From contig NZ_CP110389.1 in the NCBI RefSeq assembly GCF_026015985.1, positions 1,644,001 to 1,708,000 of the forward strand: a stretch of 64,000 bases of DNA. Direction: 5' to 3'. The notes beneath the pieces were generated by a model. That model saw nothing but the letters and a program-made list of their open reading frames with translations. It did not search any database and was not told the origin of the DNA. Shown piece by piece: positions 34,033 to 43,505 of this stretch. The DNA is from Rhodopseudomonas sp. P2A-2r. GTDB taxonomy: Bacteria > Pseudomonadota > Alphaproteobacteria > Rhizobiales > Xanthobacteraceae. How positions within the stretch are numbered: position 1 is the first letter of the stretch; the number at the start of each line of letters is the position of its first letter. Both the position numbers and the translations under genes were made by a program.

Positions 34033-35313
34033 TCAGCGCGCCTGCGCGGACGTGCTCGGCAGCAGCTTCTGCACATCGGCGGCCATGTCGACGAGCACCG
34101 CTTCCGGCTCCTTGGCACGTGCGCCGGAGACGATAGTGTTGAGGTGGTCCTTGATCACATCGGTGATCTTGAGACCGTTGTCGCCGGGGAACGCGTACCA
34201 CTTGGTGAGCAGCGGAAGCTGGCTGACCGCGGTGAAGTTGTTCGGATTTTTGACGTAGAAATCCTTCAGATAGACGTCGTTGGCGATCTTGTTGGGCGGC
34301 ATGTAACCGGTGGTCTCGGCCATGATCGCCGCGCCCCTCGGGCCGGTCCAGAACTTCACGACTTCCCAGGCCGCGTCGCGCTTGGCCTTGTCCTTGGCCA
34401 GGATCATCACGACGTTGCCGCCGGCCGGCAGTCGGCCAGCGGGAGATACCACATCGGGGAAGATGTGCGTCTTCAGCTCGAACTTGCCGCCGATCATCTG
34501 CGTGGTCTTGTTGAGATCAGAGGTCGAGGTGATGTGGATGCCGGTCTTGCCGGCGGCGAAGGTGGCTCGCATCGACGGCTGGTCGAGGTTGGGCATGCCG
34601 CCTTCGGTCACCAGACGCGCCAGCGTCTTGATTGCGAACTTACCTTCCGGACCGTCGAACGCCACCTTGGTTTCGTCGGCGTTCAGCATCGTGCCGCCGC
34701 GCGCGAACACCGGCGCCTGCCACAGCCAGTTTCCAGTGATGTCCCAGGCATAGGTGATGCCGTTGATGTCGGGACCGAGCGCCTTGATCTTCGCGGCAAG
34801 CTTGATCAGTTCGTCCCAGGTCTTCGGCAGATTGGCGGGATCGCCGCCGGCCTGCTTCACCAGATCCATGTTGAGGTAGACGATGGGCAGCGAGATCGCG
34901 AAGGGCAGCGCGTAGACCTTGCCGCTGGCGGTGCCGATGTCATACATCGCCTGATGGAAGCCCTGCTTGTCGAAATCCTTTTCGGCGGCAATGTAGCCAT
35001 CCATTTCCGCCGGGATGTTCTTGTCGACCAGAACGCGAACGCGGTTGAGCCCCTGGAACGAAACGTCGGGCATCTGTTTGGTCACCGCCTCGCGCAGCAC
35101 CTTCTGCGTGGCGTCTTCATAGGATTCATAGGGCGCCCGCATGACGATCTTGATGTCCGGGCGGATCTTGGCGAATTCCTCGGCGATGCGCTTGTGGGTT
35201 TCGGTGAACAGTTCCGGATAGGGATACTGGATCGTGATTTCGGTCTGGGTTTGCGCCTGCGCGGCGCCGGCAGCGAACACGATCGCGGCCGCGGCAATCC
35301 ATTTTCTGAGCAT
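34033..35313 (-). CDS. ugpB: ABC transporter solute-binding protein, family 1 (UgpB-like)
   Basis: A 426-residue periplasmic binding protein with a signal peptide (LRKWIAAAAIVFAAGAAQAQ). The mature part has the family 1 solute-binding pattern: AEEFAKIRPDIKIVM, ALPFAISLPIVYLNMDLVKQ, PKTWDELIKLAAKIK, and near the C-terminus TTGYMPPNKIAND, YVKNPNNFTA and FPGDNGLKI, as in UgpB-type receptors for glycerol phosphates and glycerophosphodiesters. It is the first-acting component of the four-gene transporter that follows upstream on the same strand. The ligand is inferred from the whole operon. Confidence 0.82.
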   Translation of the reverse strand: MLRKWIAAAAIVFAAGAAQAQTQTEITIQYPYPELFTETHKRIAEEFAKIRPDIKIVMRAPYESYEDATQKVLREAVTKQMPDVSFQGLNRVRVLVDKNIPAEMDGYIAAEKDFDKQGFHQAMYDIGTASGKVYALPFAISLPIVYLNMDLVKQAGGDPANLPKTWDELIKLAAKIKALGPDINGITYAWDITGNWLWQAPVFARGGTMLNADETKVAFDGPEGKFAIKTLARLVTEGGMPNLDQPSMRATFAAGKTGIHITSTSDLNKTTQMIGGKFELKTHIFPDVVSPAGRLPAGGNVVMILAKDKAKRDAAWEVVKFWTGPRGAAIMAETTGYMPPNKIANDVYLKDFYVKNPNNFTAVSQLPLLTKWYAFPGDNGLKITDVIKDHLNTIVSGARAKEPEAVLVDMAADVQKLLPSTSAQAR

Positions 35314-35343
35314 TGTCGTCTCCTGGGTGTGGGGTGTGGTGAC

Positions 35344-36180
35344 TTACTTGATGCCGGTCATGGTGATGCCTTCGATGAAGCGGCGCTGCGCGAGCAGGAA
35401 GGCGATGACGAGCGGGGTGATGATGACGAGGGCGGCGGCCATCAGCGGTCCGAAATCCGTGCCGGCCTCGTTGTTGCGAAAGTTGGCGACGGCGAGTGGC
35501 GGGGTCCGCAACTGCTCGCTGTTGATGACGATCAGTGGCCAGAAATAGTCGTTCCAGTGCGCCACCACCGAGAAGATTCCGAAGGCCGTCACCGCGGGAA
35601 TGGCGGTTGGCAGCATCACTCGCCAGACGATCGCGAATTCGGACAGGCCGTCCATTCGCGCCGCGTCGATCAGGTCATCGGGCACGGTCTTGAAGAACTG
35701 CCGCATCAGGAAGATGCCGAACACCGAAATCGTGAACGGGAGGATCAGTGCCGCATAGCTGTCCAGCAGGCCGAGCTGATGCAGCAGCAGGAACAGCGGG
35801 ATCGCGGTCGCCTGCGGCGGGATCAGGATGCAGAACACCACCAGCGCGAACAACGTGTCGCGTCCGAGGAAACGCAGCTTGGCAAGCGCATAGGCGGCCG
35901 GCAGCGCCACCAGAATCTGGAGAACGAAGATCGATACCGTGACGATCAGTCCGTTGAGCAGGATGCGCCACAGGTCGGCCTTGACGAAGGCGGTGCGCAG
36001 ATTGTCCCACAGCGCGAAGGTCTGCGGAATCAGGTGCACGCTGCTGGAGAAGATCTCGGTCTGCGGTTTCGATGCGGTGGAGATCATCCAGATGAAGGGC
36101 ATCAGGATGACGAGCGCGCCGCCCAGCAGCACCGCGTGGCGGGCGAGGGCCCAGGGTGAAAATCGGGGATGCGGCTTCAT
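35344..36180 (-). CDS. ugpE: Carbohydrate ABC transporter permease (UgpE-like)
   Basis: A 278-residue inner-membrane protein with six hydrophobic helices (for example HAVLLGGALVILMPFIWMIS and LLNGLIVTVSIFVLQILVAL). The EAA loop that docks on the ATPase is DAARMDGLSEFAIVWRVMLP. It belongs to the MalG/UgpE group. Its start overlaps the partner permease stop by 4 bp (36177-36180), in keeping with an operon. Confidence 0.88.
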   Translation of the reverse strand: MKPHPRFSPWALARHAVLLGGALVILMPFIWMISTASKPQTEIFSSSVHLIPQTFALWDNLRTAFVKADLWRILLNGLIVTVSIFVLQILVALPAAYALAKLRFLGRDTLFALVVFCILIPPQATAIPLFLLLHQLGLLDSYAALILPFTISVFGIFLMRQFFKTVPDDLIDAARMDGLSEFAIVWRVMLPTAIPAVTAFGIFSVVAHWNDYFWPLIVINSEQLRTPPLAVANFRNNEAGTDFGPLMAAALVIITPLVIAFLLAQRRFIEGITMTGIK

Positions 36181-37076
36181 GCGTCGTGCGCTCCGCGGTC
36201 GGCGAGGAAAGACTTCACCAGCGTCAGCAGCAGGACGAAGATCAGGAACACGACCGTGAGCGCCGCGCCGTAGCCGGAACGGAAGAATTCGAAGCTCTCG
36301 GTGTACATGGTGTAGATCAGCACCTCGGACGATTTCGACGGTCCGCCCTTGGTCAGGACCTGCACCGTATCGAAGACCTGAAACGAGCGGATGCCGCTGA
36401 TCACCACGACGAAGGCAGTCACGGGACCGAGCATCGGCCATGTCACCAGCCGGAACCGCGACCACGCGCTGGCCGCGCCGTCGATCTCGGCGGCGTCATA
36501 GAGTTGCCTGGGGATCGACACGATGCCGGCGAGAAACAGCACCATGTTGAAGCCGACGGCCTGCCAGATACCGATCGCGCAGAGCGAATACAGCGCCGTA
36601 TGGCGATCCTGCAGCCAGCTGTAGCCTTGGATGCCGATGCCGCGCAAAGCGCCGTTCACCAGTCCGAATTGCGGATGCAGCATGAACTCCCAGACGATGG
36701 CCATGGCGATCAGGGTGGCCATCACCGGCAGAAAATAGATGGTGCGGTACCAGCTGCGCAGGCTGGTCCCGCTTTGGATCAGCAGCGCGATGCCGAGCCC
36801 GAGTGCTACCGAGCCCGGAACCACGATCGCGACGTAGGTCAGGGTATTGCGCAGCGATATCCAGAACACCTTGTCGGCCATCATCTCCTGGTAGTTGGCC
36901 ATGCCGATCCAGGAGAAGGACGGGGCACCGAGCTGGTAGTCGGTAAAGGACAATGCCAGCACGCTGGCCAGCGGGCCAAGCAGCACGATGGCTATCAGCA
37001 CTGCCGCGGGCGCGACCAGCAGCAGCGCGGTCCGCGATGCGCCCGTCCGGCGCATGCCGATGCGTGCTATCGACAT
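36177..37076 (-). CDS. ugpA: Carbohydrate ABC transporter permease (UgpA-like)
   Basis: A permease of the MalF/UgpA group with six membrane helices; the EAA loop is DAAEIDGAASAWSRFRLVTW, and the C-terminal FEFFRSGYGAALTVVFLIFV is typical. I chose ATG 37076 (MSIARIGMRRTGAS), 299 residues. A TTG at 37124, overlapping the ATPase stop, would add 16 residues and would couple the genes; the choice is not certain. Confidence 0.85.
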   Translation of the reverse strand: MSIARIGMRRTGASRTALLLVAPAAVLIAIVLLGPLASVLALSFTDYQLGAPSFSWIGMANYQEMMADKVFWISLRNTLTYVAIVVPGSVALGLGIALLIQSGTSLRSWYRTIYFLPVMATLIAMAIVWEFMLHPQFGLVNGALRGIGIQGYSWLQDRHTALYSLCAIGIWQAVGFNMVLFLAGIVSIPRQLYDAAEIDGAASAWSRFRLVTWPMLGPVTAFVVVISGIRSFQVFDTVQVLTKGGPSKSSEVLIYTMYTESFEFFRSGYGAALTVVFLIFVLLLTLVKSFLADRGAHDA

Positions 37077-37116
37077 CGTGCGGTCGGCCGTGCTTCCGGC
37101 CAGTGTCAGTGCGGCG

Positions 37117-38271
37117 TCAGACAAGGGCGATCTCCCGCACCCGCTCGAGCCTCGCCTGGCCGACGGCGTCGATGCGTTTGCCGCCGGAGTCGAACGCGCG
37201 CACGGCGTCGGGGGCGAAGCCGCAGGCAATCGAACTGCCGATCTCGGGCAAGTGCCGGGGATCATTGATCCGGGCGACGAGCGGAGCGTCCATGCCGTCG
37301 ATACCGATGTGGACGAACGCCTCGGAGCCCATGTTTTCGAGATGCACGACATGGCCGGCGAACGGGCCTGTGCCGAGTTCGATCCGCTCCGGACGCACGC
37401 AGATCCTGCATACGCCGGCGGCCCCCGCTGTCGACAAAGCGAGGCTGCGGCCGAAGACTTCAAGGCCGCCATCGGTACGGATGGCGCCCGGCAGAACATT
37501 GATCTTCGGGCTGCCGACAAACTCCGCGACGCGGATGTCGCGCGGATTCTCGTAGACGTCCGTGGGCGTGCCGACCTGCACGAGTTCGCCCGCGATCATC
37601 ACCGCGATCCGTCCGGACATGGTCATGGCCTCGGCCTGGTCGTGGGTGACATAGATGAAGGTGGTTTTCAGCCGGCGATGCAGCTGGGCGATTTCGGCGC
37701 GCATGTGGACGCGGAGCTTGGCGTCGAGGTTCGACAATGGCTCGTCGAACAGGAACGCCACCGGCTGGCGCACGATGGCGCGGCCGACCGCCACGCGCTG
37801 GCGTTGTCCGCCGGACAGCTGGCCCGGCTTGCGGTGCAGCAGCGGCGAGATTTCGAGCTGCGCGGCGACCTTCTCCACGTCCGCGCTGATGCCGCGTTCG
37901 GTGTGACGCCGCCCCGGGATGAGTCGTCCGAGCAGCGGCAGCCGCTGAAAGGCCGACAGGCGCTTCATGCGCAGTGGAACGGCGATGTTTTCGAACACAC
38001 TGAGATGCGGGTAGAGCGCGTAGGACTGGAACACCATCGCCAGGTTGCGGGCGCTCGGGCGTATTCCATCCACCTGGGCGCCATCGATGCGCACCTCGCC
38101 GGAGGTTTGTGATTCCAGCCCGGCGATGATGCGCAACAGCGTGGACTTGCCGCAGCCGGAGGGGCCGACCAGCGAGATGAACTCGCCGTCCTCGATCGAA
38201 AGCTCGACGCCCTTCAGGACGTCCGTCGATTCGAACGATTTGCGGATCGCGCTGAGTTCTATTCTGGCCAT
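37117..38271 (-). CDS. ugpC: ABC transporter ATP-binding protein (UgpC/MalK-like)
   Basis: A 384-residue ATPase of the CUT1 group. Walker A is GPSGCGKSTLLR, the signature [15 protein letters not shown], Walker B AFLFDEPLSNLDAKLR and the switch histidine lies in FIYVTHDQAEAMTM. The C-terminal 130 residues form the TOBE/regulatory domain of MalK/UgpC type (GSPKINVLPGAIRT). It is the first gene of the leftward transporter operon, divergent from the LysR gene, and energises the two permeases. Confidence 0.9.
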   Translation of the reverse strand: MARIELSAIRKSFESTDVLKGVELSIEDGEFISLVGPSGCGKSTLLRIIAGLESQTSGEVRIDGAQVDGIRPSARNLAMVFQSYALYPHLSVFENIAVPLRMKRLSAFQRLPLLGRLIPGRRHTERGISADVEKVAAQLEISPLLHRKPGQLSGGQRQRVAVGRAIVRQPVAFLFDEPLSNLDAKLRVHMRAEIAQLHRRLKTTFIYVTHDQAEAMTMSGRIAVMIAGELVQVGTPTDVYENPRDIRVAEFVGSPKINVLPGAIRTDGGLEVFGRSLALSTAGAAGVCRICVRPERIELGTGPFAGHVVHLENMGSEAFVHIGIDGMDAPLVARINDPRHLPEIGSSIACGFAPDAVRAFDSGGKRIDAVGQARLERVREIALV

Positions 38272-38322
38272 CGTCCGTACCCCGACTGCAATGCAGCAAC
38301 GGGCGATGGTTAAGAGGCGGAG

Positions 38323-38344
38323 TTGACAGTCACATAACAGTCAA
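38323..38344. promoter_or_regulatory. Inverted repeat in ugp/lysR divergent region, candidate LysR site
   Basis: TTGAC-N12-GTCAA lies in the 153-bp gap between the transporter operon and the divergent LysR gene. LysR proteins usually bind such interrupted dyads near their own promoter; the sequence does not show which protein binds. Confidence 0.4.
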
Positions 38345-38424
38345 GGAGTTTCCTATGTTGAATCCAACGGTCTCCTTTGTTGGTTTCCGCCATACCGCTG
38401 TTGTCAGGCAGAAGGCGCAAAATC

Positions 38425-39297
38425 GTGGCTTTGACGTCGGCGCGCATGCGCGCCGTGAATGCCGTGTTCGAAACCGGCAATTTTTCGTCCGCAGCAAGAC
38501 GTCTCGGTGTTTCGCAGCCTTCGATCGCCCAGCTGGTCCGCGACCTTGAGGCCGACTTCGGCGTGAAGCTGTTCGACCGCCACGGCCATCATCTGATGGC
38601 GACCCCGCTGTGTCGCCAGCTGTACGCCACGACCAGCCGGCTGGCGGCGATGGAAGCCGATGCGATCGGCATTCTCGAACAGCGCGAGGAACTTGCCGGA
38701 GGTGAGTTGCGCGTCGGGTTGGGCAATTCGATGCCGGGAATGGCGCTCATTTCGGCCTTCAAGGCACTTTACCCGAAGATCCAGGTCCGCATCGAAATCG
38801 GCAACTGGTCGGAAATCATGGCTGCGGTGATCGACCAGCGCGTCGATGTCGCCGTGCTCCCCGAGGTGCCGCAGGATCGCCGGTTCCGCTGCGAGGTCTG
38901 CCTCAGTCAGCGGGTGGTCGCGATATGCCATCCCGAACATCCGCTCAATGTGCAAGGGCAGATGTCCATCACCGGCCTGATGCAATATCCGCTGGTGTTT
39001 CGCACGCGCAATTCGTCGACCCAGCGCATCGTCGACAAGGCATTCCGCGCATCAGGGTTGCGGCCGGAACCGGCCATTGTCGTCAACAGCCGGGAAGGCA
39101 TGCTGGAGGCGGTCGCCAACCGGCTCGGCGTCGGCTTCCTGTGGGAGCACGGCTCGAGCCGGACGGACCGCATCGCGAAAGTCGTGGTGTCGGAGATGGA
39201 CATCGCGCTGCCCGAATATATTTTTGCGCTGTTCGGCACCAAGGGGGCGCTGGTGGAGCTGTTCTTCAACGCGCGCCACGCGATGCCGGGCGCTTAG
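38425..39297 (+). CDS. LysR family transcriptional regulator
   Basis: The N-terminal winged helix-turn-helix reads RAVNAVFETGNFSSAARRLG, VSQPSIAQLVRDLEADFGVK and FDRHGHHLMATP, and the C-terminal effector domain GELRVGLGNSMPGMALISAF onward fits the LysR type 2 periplasmic-binding fold. I chose GTG 38425 (290 residues) because the DNA-binding domain starts there; a TTG at 38377 would add 16 residues with no family support. It faces the Ugp-type operon across 153 bp and is its likely regulator. The ligand is unknown. Confidence 0.87.
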   Translation: MALTSARMRAVNAVFETGNFSSAARRLGVSQPSIAQLVRDLEADFGVKLFDRHGHHLMATPLCRQLYATTSRLAAMEADAIGILEQREELAGGELRVGLGNSMPGMALISAFKALYPKIQVRIEIGNWSEIMAAVIDQRVDVAVLPEVPQDRRFRCEVCLSQRVVAICHPEHPLNVQGQMSITGLMQYPLVFRTRNSSTQRIVDKAFRASGLRPEPAIVVNSREGMLEAVANRLGVGFLWEHGSSRTDRIAKVVVSEMDIALPEYIFALFGTKGALVELFFNARHAMPGA

Positions 39298-39317
39298 CCG
39301 GCATCGCGCTACGGCCG

Positions 39318-41410
39318 TCAGCACTCCGGCGCCTTCACCACCACGACGCCATCCGCGGCGCGAACGCCATTGCCTTTCGCTCCCACGAACAGCGGGTTGA
39401 TCTCCGCCTCCAGAAGATGGTCGCCGATGGTGCCGACCATATCCGAGAAAGCCATCAACGCATCCAGCAAGGCATCAATATCCGCCTCGGGACGGCCGCG
39501 ATAGCCTTTCAAAAGCGGAGCAGACTTCAACTCGTCGATCATCTCGCGCGCGTCATTTCGCGTGATCGGCGCCAGCCGCAGTGACGTATCCTTGTACAGT
39601 TCGGCGGCGACTCCGCCCATCCCGAGCAGGATGCAATGGCCGAGCTGTTCATCTGCCTTGAAGCCGATAATCAGCTCGACGCCCTTGGCCAGCTCCTGCA
39701 CCAGGAAGCCCTCCGGCGCCAGGCCGGTTGCCGCCGTGAATGCGCCGGCCATGCGCTTGCAGGCTGCGGTGACGTCGGCCGTGGCAATGTTCACGGCCAC
39801 GCCGCCGACGTCAGACTTGTGGAGGACATCACGCGAAAGAACCTTGACCACGACGTTGCCGTCAAAACGGCCGGCGCATGCCTGTGCTTCCACGGGGGTC
39901 TGGGCACAGAATTCGCGCGCGATTGGCATTCCGAACTTTGCGAACAACGCCTTGCTCTCATATTCATTGAGCGGGCCGGGCCGCAGCATCGCCAGGATGC
40001 CGGCGTCGGACGGTTTTTTCTCCGCAACGATGGTCGGTGCCGGGGCAGGAGCATTCTGCCAGCGCCACAACGCCGACAGGGCTGCGGCGCACGATTCCGG
40101 TGCTGCAAAAGTCGGAATGCCCGCCAGATTGAAATGCCGCACGGCGTCCGGCGCGTGCGGGCTGGCGAAGGCGATGATCGGCTTGTCGAACCGGGCAAAG
40201 CATTCGCGCAATGGCTCGCCGACAATCTCGGGCTGGGTCATCGAGGACGATCCGAGGATGACTGCGACCGCATCGTAGGACGCGCTTTCCAGAACGGCCT
40301 CAATGACTCCGCGAAAGTATTGCGGCGTGACCCCGGCAAGGGTCACATCGATCGGATTGCGGTCGAGCACCGCGTCGGGGATGGCAAGGGCGTTCAGGCG
40401 TTGGGCAGTTGCCGGCTCGGGAGCCGGCACGTCGAAACCCGCGAGACCGGCGGCATCCGCCACCAGGCTGGCTGCGCCCCCGTGGAGGTGATCACGGCCA
40501 GACGCCGCCCCGCCAGATGACGGCCGCCACCGAGGACCAGCGGAAAGTCGAGCAGGTCCGAGAACCGCTCAGCCCTGATGATGCCGAGCTGTTTGAATAA
40601 TGCGTCGTAGGCTGCATCGGAGCCCGCCAGGGCGCCGGTGTGGGAGACCGCCGACTGAGCGCCTGCGGACGACCGCCCGACCTTGAATGCGACGATCGGC
40701 TTGCCCGCTTTCGCCGCTCGGAGCGCGGCGTCGCGAAACTGCTGGGGCTTGCGCAGGCCTTCGAGATACAGCGCCAGCACTTTTGTCGCGGGGTCGTCGA
40801 TCAGATACTCCATCAGATCCGACACATCGACATCCGCCTCGTTACCGGTAGCGATCAGCTTCGAAAATCCGATGCCGAGCGCATCGGTGCGCGAGAGCAG
40901 GGAGCCGAGGATGCCGCCGCTCTGCGATACCAGCGCGGTAGAACCGGGAAGCAGTGCGTTGACCCCAAGCGCGGCACTTGCAGACAGCACAACGCCGTCG
41001 GTGACATTGACCAGCCCGATCGTGTTGGGCCCGAGGATGCGCATGGTGCCCGCGGCCTCCTTGAGCATTTGCTGCCGCTGCACACCTTCCGGACCGCTCT
41101 CTCCGAAGCCGCCGGCTAGCACGATGGCGGCGCCGGTTCCGATCGCGGCGAGATCGCGGACGATATTGACGACGCGGCTTGAACCTACCAGCACAATCGC
41201 CACGTCAGGCGCGTGCGGAAGCGCCTTAACGTCCGCGAAGCAGGGATGGCGACCGATCGACGAGACGCGCGGATTGACCGGCAGAATTTCGTGGGCGTAG
41301 CCGTACTTCTCGAGGAAGGCGAGCGGCCGGCCGGTCAGCTTGCCGGCGTCGGTCGACGCGCCGATGATGGCGACGCTGCGGGGGCTGATCAGGCGATCCA
41401 GCGACTTCAT
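39318..41410 (-). CDS. Acyl-CoA synthetase (ADP-forming), acetate-CoA ligase family, frameshifted
   Basis: A protein of about 697 residues fused in the usual bacterial order: CoA-binding domain (SPRSVAIIGASTDAGKLTGR; ILGPNTIGLVNVTDGVVLSA), succinyl-CoA-ligase-like domain with the phosphohistidine region (SAVSHTGALAGSDAAYDALF) and an ATP-grasp domain (NEYESKALFAKFGMPIAREF; NPLFVGAKGNGVRAADGVVV). The reading frame breaks at the five-base C run 40477-40481 (G run on coding strand): one lost base would restore STGGAASLVADAAG. Such enzymes interconvert acyl-CoA and acid with ATP/ADP. It is 1 bp from the hydratase gene upstream, so they form an operon. Confidence 0.84.
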
Positions 41411-41411
41411 G

Positions 41412-42203
41412 TCAACGCTCCCGACGCTTTGACTTGTCGAGAAATGCGGCTACGGAGTCGTGATGCTGGGCGGTGGTGTAGCAGATCGCCTGGGCCTCAC
41501 GCCCGAGGGCAAACACCTGCTCCTCGGCGGTTTCGAAGGTGCGGTCCAGAATGGCTTTCGACAACGCGATCGCCGCGCTGGAGCCGCGCCCGAGCTCGCG
41601 TCCCCACGCTGCAGCATCGCTCACAAGCGTGGCGGCGGGGCTGACGCGGTCTGCCAGACCGATATCGAGCGCCTCCGTCGGCGCGACCGAGCGCCCCGTG
41701 AAGATGAGCTCCTTGGCGCGGGACAGTCCGACGCGGCGGGGAAGAAAATACATGCCGCCGCCGTCGGAAACGAGCCCCCTCTTGATGAAACTCATCATGA
41801 AGACGGCCTCTTCGGATGCGACGATGAAATCGCAGGCCAGTGCCATATCGCAGCCGAGCCCCGCGGCAGCGCCGTTGACTGCGGCGATGGTCGGCTTGCC
41901 GAGGCCGTGCAACGCCGCCACGCCTTTGTGTGTTCGCTGCTGCCGACGCCAGCCATTGAAGGCGACGTCTCCGGCCGGGACCGCAAGCCGCTCTTTCATC
42001 CCGCCGACGTCGCCGCCGGAGCAGAACGACTGGCCGCTGCCAGTCAAGACGACCGCGCGAACGGCGTTGTCATTCCCGACCTGCTCGATGATGGATATCA
42101 GCTCGGCCCGCATCTCGTCATTGATCGCATTGCGGACTTCGGGCCGATGCAGCGTGATGATCGCAACGCCGTCATCGATCGATAGTTGGACAAGACCGGT
42201 CAT
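41412..42203 (-). CDS. Enoyl-CoA hydratase/isomerase family protein
   Basis: A 263-residue crotonase-fold protein. The oxyanion-hole motifs GSGQSFCSGGDVGG and VNGAAAGLGCDMALACD are clear; the second acidic site is replaced by FIKRGLVSDGGGMYFLPRRV, a pattern of isomerase or lyase variants. I chose ATG 42203; ATG 42218 would add 5 residues and neither has a strong ribosome-binding site. It lies between a Bug-type receptor gene and an acyl-CoA ligase gene, all facing left, suggesting catabolism of one imported acid. Confidence 0.87.
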   Translation of the reverse strand: MTGLVQLSIDDGVAIITLHRPEVRNAINDEMRAELISIIEQVGNDNAVRAVVLTGSGQSFCSGGDVGGMKERLAVPAGDVAFNGWRRQQRTHKGVAALHGLGKPTIAAVNGAAAGLGCDMALACDFIVASEEAVFMMSFIKRGLVSDGGGMYFLPRRVGLSRAKELIFTGRSVAPTEALDIGLADRVSPAATLVSDAAAWGRELGRGSSAAIALSKAILDRTFETAEEQVFALGREAQAICYTTAQHHDSVAAFLDKSKRRER

Positions 42204-42282
42204 ATGTTTCTCTTTCATCGTCGTTTGTAGAAATCGTCGCGGGACAAATCGCAGGCGATCCGCAGGGATTGCCGGTCGGAAA

Positions 42283-43325
42283 TTATTCGGCCTTGATGTT
42301 GGCGTCCTTGATCAGCTTGGCCCAGCGGATCTCCTCGCTGTGCACATACGCGTCCAGTTCCGCGGGTGAGCTGCCCACCATGATGAGCCCCTCATTGGTT
42401 TCGAGGCGCTTGAATGCGCCGGCGCTGACCGCATCTCTGGTCGCCTTGTTCAGGCGGTCGATGATCGGTGCCGGTGTTTTCGCAGGTGCGTACAGGCCGT
42501 ACCACGACTCCGCCGCATAACCCGGGACGCCGGATTCCGCCACGGTCGGAATATTGGGGTAGGCCGGCGAGCGCTCCGGTGAGGTCACCGCAATGGCGCG
42601 CAGCTGTCCGGACTCGACGAGCGCCCCGGCGCTCGCCACTGTTGTGAACATCACTTGAATCTGCCCGCCGAGCAGATCGCTGATCGCAGGTGCGGCGCCC
42701 TTGTAGGCCACCGTGGTCATTTTCACATTGGCCATGACGTTGAACAGCTCGCCGGCGAGATGAGCCGATGTTCCGATACCGAACGTGCCGTAGTTCATCT
42801 TGTCCGGATTTTTCCTGGCTTCAGCTATCAGGTCGGCAATCGACTTGATGTTCGACGAGGGGCTGACCACCACGATATTGAACGACCTTGCGATCAATGA
42901 AACCGGCGCGAAGTCCTTGTGCGGATCGAACGGGAGCTTGGCATTCAGGCTTGGATTGACGGCATGGGCAAAGGTGGCCATCAGCAGCGTGTAGCCGTCC
43001 GGATCGCTAGTCGCGACGGCCTGGGTGCCGAGGATTGTGCCCGCGCCTGGCCGATTCTCGACGATCATCGACTTCTTCAAGTCGGTCGAGACTGCCTGCG
43101 CCAGCGTCCGGGAAACGATGTCGGTCCCGCCGCCGGCTGCGAAGGAACCACGAGCTTGATGATCTTCTCGGGGTATTCGGCGCGAGCAGGCACCGATCCC
43201 GCGACCATCAAGGCACCCATTAGCGCGGACGCGATCATGTGGTGAAGCGGGAGTTTTGGCCGATGTGGCGAAGCCTGGGCTACGGAACCGGTCGCGGGTC
43301 GTTGCGTCGTGCGCGTCCTGGACAT
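42283..43325 (-). CDS. Tripartite tricarboxylate transporter substrate-binding protein (Bug family), frameshifted
   Basis: A periplasmic receptor of about 347 residues. ATG 43325 is preceded by a strong ribosome-binding site (GGAGGT). The signal peptide (HHMIASALMGALMVAGSVPA) is followed by the Bug hallmark YPEKIIKLVVPFAAGGGTDI, VENRPGAGTILGTQAVA, LPFDPHKDFAPVSLIAR and PTVAESGVPGYAAESWYG. The frame breaks near 43145: one lost base before the FAAGGG motif. Bug receptors bind carboxylates; no TctA/TctB permease is encoded nearby, so it may use a distant one or act as a sensor. First gene of the leftward operon controlled by the divergent IclR gene. Confidence 0.84.
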
Positions 43326-43439
43326 GCTTACCTCCAATGGGTTTAACCGCGGCATCTCAGTCGTGCCGCTCTCGGAGGTAGGCCAAGGCCGCCTCACCCA
43401 AGCCACTAGCAGAACCGGGACCGGCCGCCGCCCCATCAT

Positions 43440-43454
43440 TTCCAACTGGTGGAA
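43440..43454. promoter_or_regulatory. Candidate IclR operator
   Basis: TTCCA-N5-TGGAA is a perfect inverted repeat between the divergent Bug-receptor and IclR genes, 51 bp from the regulator start. Its arms are the reverse order of the TGGAA/TTCCA halves often reported for IclR proteins, so this is only a candidate. Confidence 0.4.
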
Positions 43455-43505
43455 TTGGAGGGATTGTTCTATTGAACGGCTAGGAACCCGGATTGGATCG
43501 CCAGC

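Noticed and set aside
33898..36159. 753-residue rightward frame
   Set aside because: It is antisense to the solute-binding protein and permease genes, is full of His/Arg/Gly/Asp repeats typical of complement reading in high-GC DNA, and shows no domain.
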